From NCBI GenBank assembly GCA_018267365.1, contig JAFDYQ010000003.1, forward strand, positions 1 through 64,000: DNA of 64,000 nt. The letters are read 5' to 3'. Under the pieces are notes generated by a model, which worked only from the letters and a program-made list of their open reading frames with translations, was not told where the DNA came from and made no database searches. Made by a program: the position numbers and the translations under genes. The stretch is from Bacteroidota bacterium (GTDB lineage Bacteria > Bacteroidota > Bacteroidia > Chitinophagales > LD1). Shown piece by piece: positions 44,451 through 52,928 of the stretch. How positions within the stretch are numbered: the first letter of the stretch is position 1; each line of letters starts with the position of its first letter.

Positions 44451-46709
44451 ATGTACAAGAAAGAAACATGGTCTCACTGGCACCTCACGTCAGATCGCGG
44501 CAGGTCGGTCTGGCAGTTTCGCTCACCAGCAGGTCTGCCTGCTGACTGGTCGGGACAGCTGACCGCGGAGCAGGAGGCCTTTATTGATGCCATGTCAAAG
44601 GATTTCATCTATGACAAAAAGCAAAACCCCAATAGCGGCGACCGTGTGTACCGCAGCCAAAGGGATGTGATAGAGCTGGAGCGCGATCGGAGCGACCGCA
44701 GTCCCCGCCAGGCAGCGAGGGAGGGTATCCGCTACTATCAGACGCTGCAGACTAAGGACGGCAACTGGCCGGGAGACTATGGCGGGCCGATGTTTCTCCT
44801 GCCGGGGCTGGTCATCGCGGCGTATGTCACAGAGTCGCCCTTTACGGCGCCGGAGGCTGCGCTGATGCGTAGATATATGCTGAACCACCAGAATGATGAT
44901 GGCGGCTGGGGCCTGCACCTGGAGGGCAGATCTACCACGTTTGGTACGGTGCTGCAATATGTAGCCTTACGGTTACTAGGTGCGTCAGCACAGGAGCGGG
45001 AGGTGATCAAGGCGCGTCAATGGATACAATCTCACGGAGGCGCTACCGGCATCCCTAGCTGGGGCAAATTCTATCTCAGCCTGCTGGGAGTGTATGAGTG
45101 GGAGGGCTGTAATACCCTGCTGCCTGAGCTGTGGCTGCTGCCAAAATCGCTCGCTATCCACCCATCGCACTACTGGTGCCATACGCGAATGGTTTATCTG
45201 CCGATGGCTTATTGCTACGGGCATAAGGTGGTGATGCAGCAAACAGCTTTGACAAGCGAGCTACGTGCGGAGCTATACACGCAGGACTATGAAAAGATCC
45301 GATGGTCTGCCTGCCGGGATCTTTGCTCGGATACGGATGTCTATTTCCCACAGTCAGCTACGCTGAAATCACTGAACGGCGCACTGAATGTATACGAGAA
45401 ATTTCACCTGAAAGGTGTGCGGGAGAAAGCGCTGAAATTTGCACTGGACTATATCAATGCCGAGGACCAGCAGACCAACTATATCAATATCGGCCCGGTC
45501 AATCAGGCTATCAACTCTATCGCCATCTGGCACGCCTATGGGCGCGAGTCAGAGCAGTTCAAAAGGCATAGAGAGCGCTGGGCCGACTACCTGTGGGTGG
45601 CAGAGGATGGCATGAAGATGCAGGGCTACAACGGCTCACAGCTGTGGGATACGGCATTTGCCATGCAGGCGGTAGCGGAGGCGGGCATGGATGCAGAGTT
45701 TCCGCAGATGATACAGCGTGGGCATGCATATGTAGATACAAATCAGATACGCGGTGAGGTGGTGGACAGGGAGAAATTCTTTCGTCATACGCAGATAGGA
45801 GGGTGGCCCTTCTCCAATGTAGACCACGGCTGGCCTATCACTGACTGTACAGCAGAGGGGATGAAGACCTATATGCTCAACCCTGATGTCGACCCTGATC
45901 GACTCTATCAGGCGGTGAATGTGATCCTGTCCTACCAAAATCCTGACGGCGGCTGTGCCAGCTACGAGCTGACGCGCAGCCCTCAGTGGGTGGAGCTGCT
46001 GAACCCGTCAGAGATCTTTGGCAATATCATGATAGACTACAGCTATACGGAGTGCACCTCTGCCTGCGTACAGGGGCTGATAGCTTTTCATCTGAAATAT
46101 CCTGATCACCGCACGGAGGAGGTCAAAACTTTTATTGAGAAGGGCGTAGTGTTTATCTTAAAACAGCAGCGGCCAGATGGCTCGTGGTATGGGTCGTGGG
46201 CGGTGTGCTTCACATACGGTACGTGGTTTGGTGTAGAGGCGCTGAGCAGGTACGTGGCTATGAATGGCGCCGGCTGGCAGATGGATATCCGCGACAAAGC
46301 CAAAGCGGCTTTGAAGAAAGCGAATGTGTTTCTCCTCTCCAAACAAAACGCTGACGGTGGCTGGGGAGAGTCCTTTGAGAGCTGTGTGCGGAAAGAATAC
46401 ATCCCTTCGGAAAAGTCTCAGGTGGTCAATACCTCATGGGCTTTGCTCTCTCTTCTTGCTGCAGGCTGTGGGGAGAAAGAGAAACTGGAGCAGGCAGCAC
46501 AACTCATTATTTCCCGTCAGGAAAACAACGGCGACTGGCCGCAGGAGAATATCAGCGGCGTCTTCAATCACAACTGCATGATCACCTACACCAGCTATCG
46601 CAATGTCTTCCCGATATGGGCGCTGGGCAGATATGCGGCCCCCAACCCCCAAGGGGGGCTAAAAATGCAACAAGAGGACAAAATGCCGGAACCAGAATTA
46701 ATGTATTAA
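44451..46709 (+). CDS. Oxidosqualene cyclase, probably cycloartenol-synthase type
   Basis: Cyclises 2,3-oxidosqualene to a tetra- or pentacyclic alcohol. I start at ATG 44451 (MYKKETWSHWHLTSD), not the TTG seven codons earlier; 752 residues. The proton-donor motif is DCTAE with Asp465, as in oxidosqualene cyclases; squalene-hopene cyclases have DDTA instead. Several QW motifs (QNDDGGW, QRPDGSW, QNADGGW) brace the barrels. Three product-controlling positions read Tyr393 (MQGYNGSQ), His459 and Ile463 (DHGWPITDCTAE). These match plant cycloartenol synthase Tyr410/His477/Ile481, not the Thr/Cys/Val of animal lanosterol synthase. The product is inferred as cycloartenol-like; an arborinol-like pentacycle remains possible. 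The last 22 or so residues are encoded by an intergenic-type repeat. Confidence 0.93.
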   Translation: MYKKETWSHWHLTSDRGRSVWQFRSPAGLPADWSGQLTAEQEAFIDAMSKDFIYDKKQNPNSGDRVYRSQRDVIELERDRSDRSPRQAAREGIRYYQTLQTKDGNWPGDYGGPMFLLPGLVIAAYVTESPFTAPEAALMRRYMLNHQNDDGGWGLHLEGRSTTFGTVLQYVALRLLGASAQEREVIKARQWIQSHGGATGIPSWGKFYLSLLGVYEWEGCNTLLPELWLLPKSLAIHPSHYWCHTRMVYLPMAYCYGHKVVMQQTALTSELRAELYTQDYEKIRWSACRDLCSDTDVYFPQSATLKSLNGALNVYEKFHLKGVREKALKFALDYINAEDQQTNYINIGPVNQAINSIAIWHAYGRESEQFKRHRERWADYLWVAEDGMKMQGYNGSQLWDTAFAMQAVAEAGMDAEFPQMIQRGHAYVDTNQIRGEVVDREKFFRHTQIGGWPFSNVDHGWPITDCTAEGMKTYMLNPDVDPDRLYQAVNVILSYQNPDGGCASYELTRSPQWVELLNPSEIFGNIMIDYSYTECTSACVQGLIAFHLKYPDHRTEEVKTFIEKGVVFILKQQRPDGSWYGSWAVCFTYGTWFGVEALSRYVAMNGAGWQMDIRDKAKAALKKANVFLLSKQNADGGWGESFESCVRKEYIPSEKSQVVNTSWALLSLLAAGCGEKEKLEQAAQLIISRQENNGDWPQENISGVFNHNCMITYTSYRNVFPIWALGRYAAPNPQGGLKMQQEDKMPEPELMY

Positions 46710-46737
46710 AGTCCTCCCTTTGGGAGGATTTAGGTGG
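46638..46737. repeat. Two C/G-rich palindromic repeats at the cyclase 3' end
   Basis: CCCCCAACCCCCAAGGGGGG (46638-46662 area) and TCCTCCCTTTGGGAGGA with ATTTAGGTGGGCC (46709-46737) belong to the widespread Bacteroidota type with CCC...AAAGGGG cores. The first copy is inside the cyclase frame and codes for PNPQGGLK; the second follows the stop. Confidence 0.7.
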
Positions 46738-46742
46738 GCCGA

Positions 46743-47984
46743 TTATTTGAATGGACTGCGGAGGATATAATGGCGCGGTTTGAGCCTGCCGGTGAAAAGG
46801 CCCATTAGGGCATTGATCAGCGGATTGCGGTGCTTAAGGTAGCCATACATGGGCTGAGGTACGGCACCTATGGTACTCTTCACCTCCGGTGCTGTGCGGC
46901 CAAAGTGCAGCAGGTGCAGGCCATTCTCTGAGGCGTATTTTACCACATCATATAGCATACGCTGGTAGAGGTTGTGCTCCTTATTGATAGAGTAGTCTAT
47001 GCCGCAGTAGTGCACCTCTGTCTTGTACGGCAGGATGAAGAGCGACATAAAGCCCACCATCTGCCCATTCAGAAAATACCCGAATACCTTGTACATATCG
47101 GGGCTCTGGCGCAGCTGGGCAGGGTAGTAGTCCTTTGGTAGCTTGGCTATATTAAAGTCGGCCTTGTCTGCCACACAGCGGTAGAGCTGATACACCTTAT
47201 CTATATTGGCCTGTAGCTCATCAGCTGTCAGCTCATGAGAGGTGAGCTGCTGGCTGTGGCTGATGATCTTCCTGGCACGCACCCGGTACTTGGAGCTGAT
47301 AGCCGCGAGGTAGTCGTCGAAGCTGTGCCACTCCTGTGGTAGCCGCATGCTCATATCGGCCTCTACGTAGATGCGCTTGTAGCAGTATGCCAGGAAGGCC
47401 TCGTCAAAATCTCCCACCGGCTCATACATATCCGGCATAAGGACTGCCTTGATATGCCGCCGCTGGGCGAGTATATGATCTATGGTATGCGCCAGAAAAT
47501 ACGACCGCTCCTGCTGTGTGTACTGCGGCAGAAAGGAGATGCCCTGCTCACCGGTGATAAAGAGATTGCCGCTGACCAGCAGTGGCACATCTATTTTTGC
47601 TACCAGGCCTTTGGTGAGGTTGAGTAGTTTGTTTTTGATCCCGTTATTATCCTCCGGGAAATAGGCTGTGAGATTAGTACCCCGAAAGCGCACTACCTGA
47701 AAATATGCGACACCTATCGGCGCCTCGTTTTTGCGCACCAGCGCGTAGATGAACTCTATCTCGCCCTGCAGCGCATTTTCTAAAAGCTGCAGATAGTCCG
47801 GCTGCAGCAGCGGACCGCTATGCTGTGTGAAGCGGTGCCAGTCGGCGGCAGGTACAGCAGCTATGGTATCGTACAAAGTGACATCTACAGCGGTCTCCCG
47901 GCTGATAGCAGTACTACGGGAACAAAAATTCAGAGACATGCAGCTGGACATATCGCTTTGGGTCTGGAAATCGGGAGTAGGCAT
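46743..47984 (-). CDS. GNAT/FemAB-like acyltransferase-fold protein
   Basis: A 413-residue cytoplasmic protein with two GNAT-like halves as in FemAB/peptidoglycan-bridge or polysaccharide-type aminoacyl and acyl transferases. These are the region FIYALVRKNEAPIGVAYFQVV and the C-terminal KVFGYFLNGQMVGFMSLFIL, then YDVVKYASENGLHLLHFGRTAPEVKSTIGA. The last has the Gly-rich turn of the family. The first 30 or so residues look non-conserved, and the real start may be at Met12 or Met16. It converges with the oxidosqualene cyclase. Whether it modifies a sterol-linked product or a cell-wall precursor is unknown. Confidence 0.6.
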   Translation of the reverse strand: MPTPDFQTQSDMSSCMSLNFCSRSTAISRETAVDVTLYDTIAAVPAADWHRFTQHSGPLLQPDYLQLLENALQGEIEFIYALVRKNEAPIGVAYFQVVRFRGTNLTAYFPEDNNGIKNKLLNLTKGLVAKIDVPLLVSGNLFITGEQGISFLPQYTQQERSYFLAHTIDHILAQRRHIKAVLMPDMYEPVGDFDEAFLAYCYKRIYVEADMSMRLPQEWHSFDDYLAAISSKYRVRARKIISHSQQLTSHELTADELQANIDKVYQLYRCVADKADFNIAKLPKDYYPAQLRQSPDMYKVFGYFLNGQMVGFMSLFILPYKTEVHYCGIDYSINKEHNLYQRMLYDVVKYASENGLHLLHFGRTAPEVKSTIGAVPQPMYGYLKHRNPLINALMGLFTGRLKPRHYILRSPFK

Positions 47985-48063
47985 GACAACATAGACGAAT
48001 GAGGTTCAATTTTATGTCAAAGGTGTGTTTTTTATTTTAATCAACAGTCGGACAGAAATACGA

Positions 48064-48162
48064 TCTAACCGCAAAGGACACAAAGATCGCGAAGGTTTAT
48101 AAAATGATCTTTGCGCCTGCCTGACGGCAGTCAGGTTCTCCGCGATCTTGGCGTTTGATAAT
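48064..48162. repeat. Interleaved inverted repeat (CGCAAAG / CTTTGCG family)
   Basis: Three nested pairs can be seen: CGCAAAG with CTTTGCG, AAGATCGCG with CGCGATCTT, and CTGAC with GTCAG around GGCA. The sequence resembles a common Bacteroidota intergenic repeat. No open frame or T run is present. Confidence 0.7.
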
Positions 48163-48247
48163 TTGTAGTATTTTCAGCCTGTGGCAAGATGCCAACTATG
48201 CCGCACAATATAGAACCAACCAGTGCGTTTTAGCAAAAATTTAATCT

Positions 48248-48931
48248 ATGAGAAAACTAACCTGCGTGACGATACTGTGCTGTATGGCCATACTGGCCAC
48301 TGCGGCAGATACCCAAGGAAAAGGCACTACTAATAAGAAGCTTTTTATCGGCTTCAACTTTGCACCGGGTGTAGGCTTTCGCACCCTGCACCTTTTAGAT
48401 GGCAGCAATGGCCGGGCAGAAGCGTATGCTTTGTACCAAAAAAATGACAAACCAATATTCGGCTATAACCTCGGAGTTGATGTGACTTATAAGTTCACGC
48501 GCACAATAGGACTGCAAACAGGAGCATCCTATTCAATGAAGGGACTTTTATATAGCGCCGCTTCCACGTTTAGTGCCCAACCGACTACCTATTCTACATT
48601 GTATCGCTTCCATTTTATTGATGTACCATTACTGGCAAAGTTTTATGCGGCAAAGGGCAGCTTGAAGTTTATAGGAGGTGCGGGTCTTGTTCTTAATTTT
48701 CTCTTTGGCCAGCAAGATATCTCTGAAACTGTACAAGGCGGACAAACAACCTATCATACAAGCCACACCTGGCTACCTGCACCAAAGGGGCCTAACATTT
48801 TCACGATGTCGGCACTCGCCAGCGCAGGAGTAGACTATCGCATCAATGCGCGCATAGGCATACGCGCAGAGCCTTATTTCAGTCATGGATTTCTTCCATT
48901 TGTCAGATATGGTATCAAGACATACCTATAG
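48248..48931 (+). CDS. Outer-membrane beta-barrel (PorT/OmpW-like) protein
   Basis: A 227-residue protein with a signal peptide (up to ATAADTQ). The mature part consists of alternating strands rich in Tyr, Phe and Gly, for example FGYNLGVDVTYKFTRTIGLQTGASYSMKG, FHFIDVPLLAKFY and FIGGAGLVLNF. The block ASAGVDYRINARIGIRAEPYFSHG comes near the end. This is the pattern of the small PorT-family / outer-membrane beta-barrel domain common in Bacteroidota, likely eight strands. It ends at GIKTYL with no sorting tail. No function can be read beyond that; such proteins are often paralogues of unknown role. Confidence 0.75.
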   Translation: MRKLTCVTILCCMAILATAADTQGKGTTNKKLFIGFNFAPGVGFRTLHLLDGSNGRAEAYALYQKNDKPIFGYNLGVDVTYKFTRTIGLQTGASYSMKGLLYSAASTFSAQPTTYSTLYRFHFIDVPLLAKFYAAKGSLKFIGGAGLVLNFLFGQQDISETVQGGQTTYHTSHTWLPAPKGPNIFTMSALASAGVDYRINARIGIRAEPYFSHGFLPFVRYGIKTYL

Positions 48932-48976
48932 ACAGCAGGTGTCAATTGTGCTTTCTATTTTGGTGTGAAATAACCC

Positions 48977-49888
48977 CTACACATTCCACACCTGACCTGC
49001 TGCAAAGAGTACGGCAAACAGGAAAGTAGAGATAGCCAGCTGCGGCAGATAGGGGTCAAAGTCGCGAGGCTCTTTTACCCGCCAGACCAGGATCACATTG
49101 CGCCAGAAGAGGGGCATGGTGAGGATGAAGACAAAGGCCACAGACGATACCAGGTGCATAGCCACAAAGGTGATAGCCGCCGCCCAGCCTACGGTGAGGA
49201 GCAGTGTATGGTAGATGCGGGCATTGCGGTCGCCCATTTTGACCACGATGGTGTTCTTGCCTGCTTTGGCATCGCTGATGCGGTCGCGCATGTTATTCAG
49301 ATTGAGCACTCCCGTGGCGAAACAACCCACTGCCACACCCGGCAGCAGCACCGAGAGGTCGAGGGTGTGCGACTGAAGGTAGTAGCTGCCACCCACACCC
49401 ACCAGGCCAAAGAACAGCAGCACAAATACATCGCCCATGCCGTGATAGCCATAGGCACCGGAGCCGATGGTGTATTTCAGCGCAGCGACTATAGCACCTA
49501 TGCCTACGGCGAGGAATATGAGTGCCGGGATGGCCTGCTCCTGTAGCGAGGCATATATCAATCCACAGCCACTCCCGAGGCACAAAGCGCCACAGATGAT
49601 GATAGCGGTACGTATCTCACTAAATGACAGTATACCTGCCTGTATCGCCCTCTTAGGCCCTATACGGTCGTCGTTGTCGGTGCCTTTCTCGCTATCGCCG
49701 TAGTCATTGGCGAGGTTAGATAAGACCTGTAGCAGCAGCGTGGTGAGCAGTGCCAGGCCAAATACCAGCCAGCTGAACTGCTGATGATAGGCGATAAAAG
49801 AGCCAACGATGATGCATGAAAAGGAGAGGGGCAGCGTACGCAGGCGAAAGGCGTACAGCCAGGCTTTGACTTTAGACGGCTGATCCAT
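48977..49888 (-). CDS. menA: 1,4-dihydroxy-2-naphthoate octaprenyltransferase
   Basis: An inner-membrane UbiA-family prenyltransferase that attaches the isoprenoid tail to DHNA to make demethylmenaquinone. The 303 residues hold about eight membrane helices. The first Asp-rich motif is NDYGDSEKGTDNDDR, followed by RAIQAGILS as in MenA, and the second is NNMRDRISDAKAGKNTIVVKMGDR. Start MDQPSKVKAWLYAFRLRTLPLSF is typical. With menC at 17.1-18.2 kb it shows the organism uses menaquinone. It converges with the beta-barrel gene, 45 bases away. Confidence 0.93.
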   Translation of the reverse strand: MDQPSKVKAWLYAFRLRTLPLSFSCIIVGSFIAYHQQFSWLVFGLALLTTLLLQVLSNLANDYGDSEKGTDNDDRIGPKRAIQAGILSFSEIRTAIIICGALCLGSGCGLIYASLQEQAIPALIFLAVGIGAIVAALKYTIGSGAYGYHGMGDVFVLLFFGLVGVGGSYYLQSHTLDLSVLLPGVAVGCFATGVLNLNNMRDRISDAKAGKNTIVVKMGDRNARIYHTLLLTVGWAAAITFVAMHLVSSVAFVFILTMPLFWRNVILVWRVKEPRDFDPYLPQLAISTFLFAVLFAAGQVWNV

Positions 49889-50073
49889 GCGCCTAAAGTA
49901 CTGGTTTTTAGGATTTGGGCAACCGTCTGCAGACGCTTAAAGTATAGCGAGCAAAATCCGACTGAGAAAAAATAGTGACCCGCGTAGACCGCACATCAAG
50001 GAATAAACTCCACAAATACTGCTGGTACTAATATTGCCAGTATGGGGGTAGAAACAAAAAAAATCAAACACAC

Positions 50074-50661
50074 ATGAAAAAGCTAAAGATCGCTATGGGC
50101 CTGGGTGCAGCAGCGCTGCTCCTGACCCTCTCTGCCTGCAAAAAGGACAGCAATAATAACAACACAGAAACATGCGACAGCGGCCTGCTCTGTGCCCACG
50201 TGGATGGCGTGAGCTACACAGCCAAAGCATACAACTTTACCAGGGGCAGCATTTTCACCAGCTCATCTTACAACGGCTCCTATGGCCAGCTGGTAGCCAG
50301 CTCTACCTCTACTGGAGGATACTATATGAATATCTCCGGCAATAACAGTGATGGCAATTCTGATGCAACCTGGGAGATAGACATGCGCATCACACAGCTT
50401 CCTACCGTAGGCGGCACCTATACCTCTCAGGCGGGTTCGGCTTCATTTGACTACTATGCCGGCACCTCCAGCAATCAGCTGCACTACGTGACCGATGCGA
50501 GTCACACCGGCACCGTGACCATCACCAAAATAGATACAGTGGCCAATCAGGTATCCGGTACATTTAGCTTTGAGGCCAATACGCCATCAGGCCAATCGCA
50601 GACACCGGCCACCCACTCTATTACGTCGGGCTCATTTACCGACCTCATCATCCGTAGGTAA
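50074..50661 (+). CDS. Lipoprotein, DUF6252-like
   Basis: A 195-residue lipoprotein with signal LLLTLSAC and the KKD lipobox tail, then an Asn-rich stretch. The rest is Ser/Thr/Tyr-rich beta-type sequence. The segment VTITKIDTVANQVSGTFSFEA near the C-terminus, followed by ITSGSFTDL, matches the late part of DUF6252-like lipoproteins, where a calcium-like beta sandwich is thought to occur; the exact role is unknown. Two Cys in CDSGLLC follow the lipobox region. It is monocistronic with a terminator. Confidence 0.7.
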   Translation: MKKLKIAMGLGAAALLLTLSACKKDSNNNNTETCDSGLLCAHVDGVSYTAKAYNFTRGSIFTSSSYNGSYGQLVASSTSTGGYYMNISGNNSDGNSDATWEIDMRITQLPTVGGTYTSQAGSASFDYYAGTSSNQLHYVTDASHTGTVTITKIDTVANQVSGTFSFEANTPSGQSQTPATHSITSGSFTDLIIRR

Positions 50662-50684
50662 GATCATGGTATAAGCAAGAGAAG

Positions 50685-50714
50685 AGCGGCAGGGTTTACC
50701 TTGCCGCTTTTTTT
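50685..50714 (+). terminator. Rho-independent terminator after the DUF6252-like gene
   Basis: A GC-rich hairpin (AGCGGCAGG / CCTTGCCGCT, one mismatch) followed by TTTTTTT, about 25 bases past the stop. Confidence 0.85.
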
Positions 50715-50741
50715 AGTGGTCCACCTCACCATCAAACTGTT

Positions 50742-51170
50742 TTATACTGCGGTCACTTTCACACCATGCAGTATCGCCTCCAGCAGCACCTCGGTATCTA
50801 TATCTGCCAGCTTCTTAAACTTGATGCAGTAGCCTGTCACACTGGCTTTGCCTATATTTTCGCCATAGGTATCAGAGAGGTACTTTTTATCCTTCAGGCC
50901 GAGGATATAGACCGATATCCCGGTGGTATTGCCGCTCATCCCGATCTGAAAGAAATCCTTCGTTTTGCCCCCGGCATACTGCAGTACCTGCAGGCCATAG
51001 CCGATGGTAGGATTGGCCACCACCTTGCCTCTCTCATCCACCCCGCTATCATACCAGAGCCTGATGCCGGGCAGCGCCTTTAGGATGCGGTCATGCAGTG
51101 CCTGCATATCTGCGCGCTTGGGCTCCGGCTGGCCGGCTATGAGAGCCTCTATCTGCTGGTGTATGGTCAC
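50742..51170 (-). CDS. DUF1801-domain protein
   Basis: A 142-residue cytoplasmic protein. It opens with a helix, then the DUF1801 segment (HDRILKALPGIRLWYDSGVD), GYGLQVLQYAGGKTKDFFQIGMSG and the late ASVTGYCIKFKKLADIDTEVLLEAI. The fold is the YdhG/frataxin-like one. Many members are annotated as iron-chaperone-like, but biochemical evidence for this type is thin. It is a single gene read towards the DUF6252-like gene. Confidence 0.7.
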   Translation of the reverse strand: MTIHQQIEALIAGQPEPKRADMQALHDRILKALPGIRLWYDSGVDERGKVVANPTIGYGLQVLQYAGGKTKDFFQIGMSGNTTGISVYILGLKDKKYLSDTYGENIGKASVTGYCIKFKKLADIDTEVLLEAILHGVKVTAV

Positions 51171-51220
51171 ATGGCGGGATTTATCGGAGCAATATAATCA
51201 TAAACAAAAAATAGAGCTGT

Positions 51221-51282
51221 TGCTGTTCACGCTTGTGAACGTTGTTCATGCTCACGGGTATTGTAAACCAGCACGAACAAGA
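51221..51282. repeat. GTTCACG/CGTGAAC palindromic repeat, copy A
   Basis: Contains GTTCACGCTTGTGAACG, then GTTCATGCTCACGGG and a degenerate right arm (CACGAACAAG). It belongs to the same family as copies at 52.7 and 58.25 kb. Confidence 0.65.
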
Positions 51283-51363
51283 CATAGGAGGCTGCTCTAA
51301 AATGTTAAGTTTATGTTATGTCATTATTAATTCTGTAGCTTAGCCTGCAAAGCACTTTACAAC

Positions 51364-52623
51364 ATGACAAAACAGTTACTCTCATTGGCGGGAGCCGTAC
51401 TATTCACACTAGCCACTATGGCGCAGTCATCTGCATACACCTTTATCCATCTCTCAGATATCCACGTGTCTACCGTCACCTCGGCGGTCAACTCCTGCGA
51501 TGTGAATGGTGCCAAAGCCGGCTGCTACCTCCGGGAGTTTGCTGCCATGTCTCCCAAGCCTGCGTATGTACTCGGCACCGGAGATATCTCCAACATAGGC
51601 AATAGCACCGCAGTACCCGGAGGCATGTACAGCGCGCTGACGCAGTACCTCTATCCGCGCAATCTGACGTACCCCGGCGTAGGAGATCTCTATATAGACT
51701 CAGCTAAAACGATTCCTATCTACCTCGCCCCCGGCAATCATGAGTACTACACCTCATTGACGTCTTTCTCCTTTAGCACGCAGACACTGCCATATGTAGA
51801 CTCGCTGCCAAACTTTATCAAGTATATAGGCCCGGACAGTGACTATGCGGTGAGTACGCCGATATCTGTCACGCTCTTCATGCGCTCGGGCCATGATATA
51901 TCCTACCTGACCTCTACAGACCCCAAGGGCTCCGGCTATACCACCGGCCAGATAGACTGGCTGCGGTCAGAGCTGATGGCCAACCAGAACAAGCGCAAAA
52001 TCATAGTGATGCACCACCCGCCATCTGATGCGGCCGGCTATGCCTGTGGCAATGCTACCTTTAGCGGCAATGGCAATGACTCCAGCTCCTCCTTTGTAGA
52101 TCACAGGCTGGGCTTCATACACCTGTGCGACTCCTTTCAGGTAGACTTGGTGCTGGCAGGCCACGTACACCAAAATGTGGTGGTAAATAAACACGGCCAT
52201 GTGATAGATGAGAACTGCGACACCTGTGGCACGCGCTATGTGCAGACGGGCCCGGCCTTTGCGGGCTGCTATCGGGTCATCTCTGTAGACTCGTCCTTTG
52301 TCTCCGTGAGCCGGCCTATGCTGAGTTGCGACTCCAGCGCCTCTACCGGTATGCCGGTGCTGCAGCGCGAGCTGGAGCTATCCGTCTACCCCGAGCCGAG
52401 CAATGGCCTCTTCAACGTGAGCCTGGGCCAGAGCATGCCGGTAGATATCCGCGTCTACAATATGCTGGGCGAGACAGTCTACCACCAGCGCAGCGAGGAC
52501 CTGGTACACCAGGTAGACCTGCGCTCACAGCCTGATGGTATGTACCTGCTCCAGATCACCTCAGATCATGATGGCGAGCCTGTGGTCTATACGTTGAAAT
52601 ATCCTCTCATAGTAGCTAAATAA
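51364..52623 (+). CDS. Secreted calcineurin-like metallophosphoesterase with T9SS sorting domain
   Basis: A 419-residue secreted enzyme. It has a signal peptide to ATMAQ and a calcineurin-like core with metal motifs IHLSDIHVS, GTGDISNIGN, APGNHEYYT, VMHHPPSD and AGHVHQN, in the right order. The last 80 residues (VYPEPSNGLFNVSLG to GMYLLQIT) are a T9SS type A C-terminal domain, so it is exported to the surface. It could cleave phosphodiesters, nucleotides or phospholipids. Flanking palindromic repeats lie on both sides. It is the third T9SS-tagged phosphatase in the window. Confidence 0.86.
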   Translation: MTKQLLSLAGAVLFTLATMAQSSAYTFIHLSDIHVSTVTSAVNSCDVNGAKAGCYLREFAAMSPKPAYVLGTGDISNIGNSTAVPGGMYSALTQYLYPRNLTYPGVGDLYIDSAKTIPIYLAPGNHEYYTSLTSFSFSTQTLPYVDSLPNFIKYIGPDSDYAVSTPISVTLFMRSGHDISYLTSTDPKGSGYTTGQIDWLRSELMANQNKRKIIVMHHPPSDAAGYACGNATFSGNGNDSSSSFVDHRLGFIHLCDSFQVDLVLAGHVHQNVVVNKHGHVIDENCDTCGTRYVQTGPAFAGCYRVISVDSSFVSVSRPMLSCDSSASTGMPVLQRELELSVYPEPSNGLFNVSLGQSMPVDIRVYNMLGETVYHQRSEDLVHQVDLRSQPDGMYLLQITSDHDGEPVVYTLKYPLIVAK

Positions 52624-52928
52624 AAGTTCCTGGCAGGATAATGTACGGGCTGAGCCTCTCTACGGCACCAGATAGCGTATTCACGCTTGTTCACGGTGTT
52701 CACACTCATGGGAACCGTGAACAGCGTGAACAGGCGTGAACGCTTCTTACAGCTCTAACAACTCTTACGGCGAAGGCAGCGATGAGGTGTGGCTACTGTC
52801 GTTGGGCTTCGCTGTTGTTTGATTGGATGCAAGAAGAGGCTGGTGACCGTCGTTGATGTTTAGTGCGCTAGTACGTCACCAGTGATACGCGCTGTGGCTG
52901 ATACGCGCAGGTCGCAAGTGATATTGTG
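52624..52928. other. Intergenic region of about 305 bases
   Basis: It holds repeat copy B at its start and then about 185 bases with no open frame, hairpin terminator or clear promoter. Confidence 0.5.
52680..52742. repeat. GTTCACG/CGTGAAC palindromic repeat, copy B
   Basis: The clearest copy: TTCACGCTTGTTCACGG on the left and CCGTGAACAGCGTGAACAGG on the right, meeting around an ACTCATGGG centre. The half-sites GTTCAC and GTGAAC occur several times. Confidence 0.75.

Noticed and set aside
44451-46709. Cyclase as squalene-hopene cyclase
   Set aside because: The protonation motif is DCTAE, not the DDTA form of hopene cyclases, and squalene epoxidase and squalene synthase are linked.
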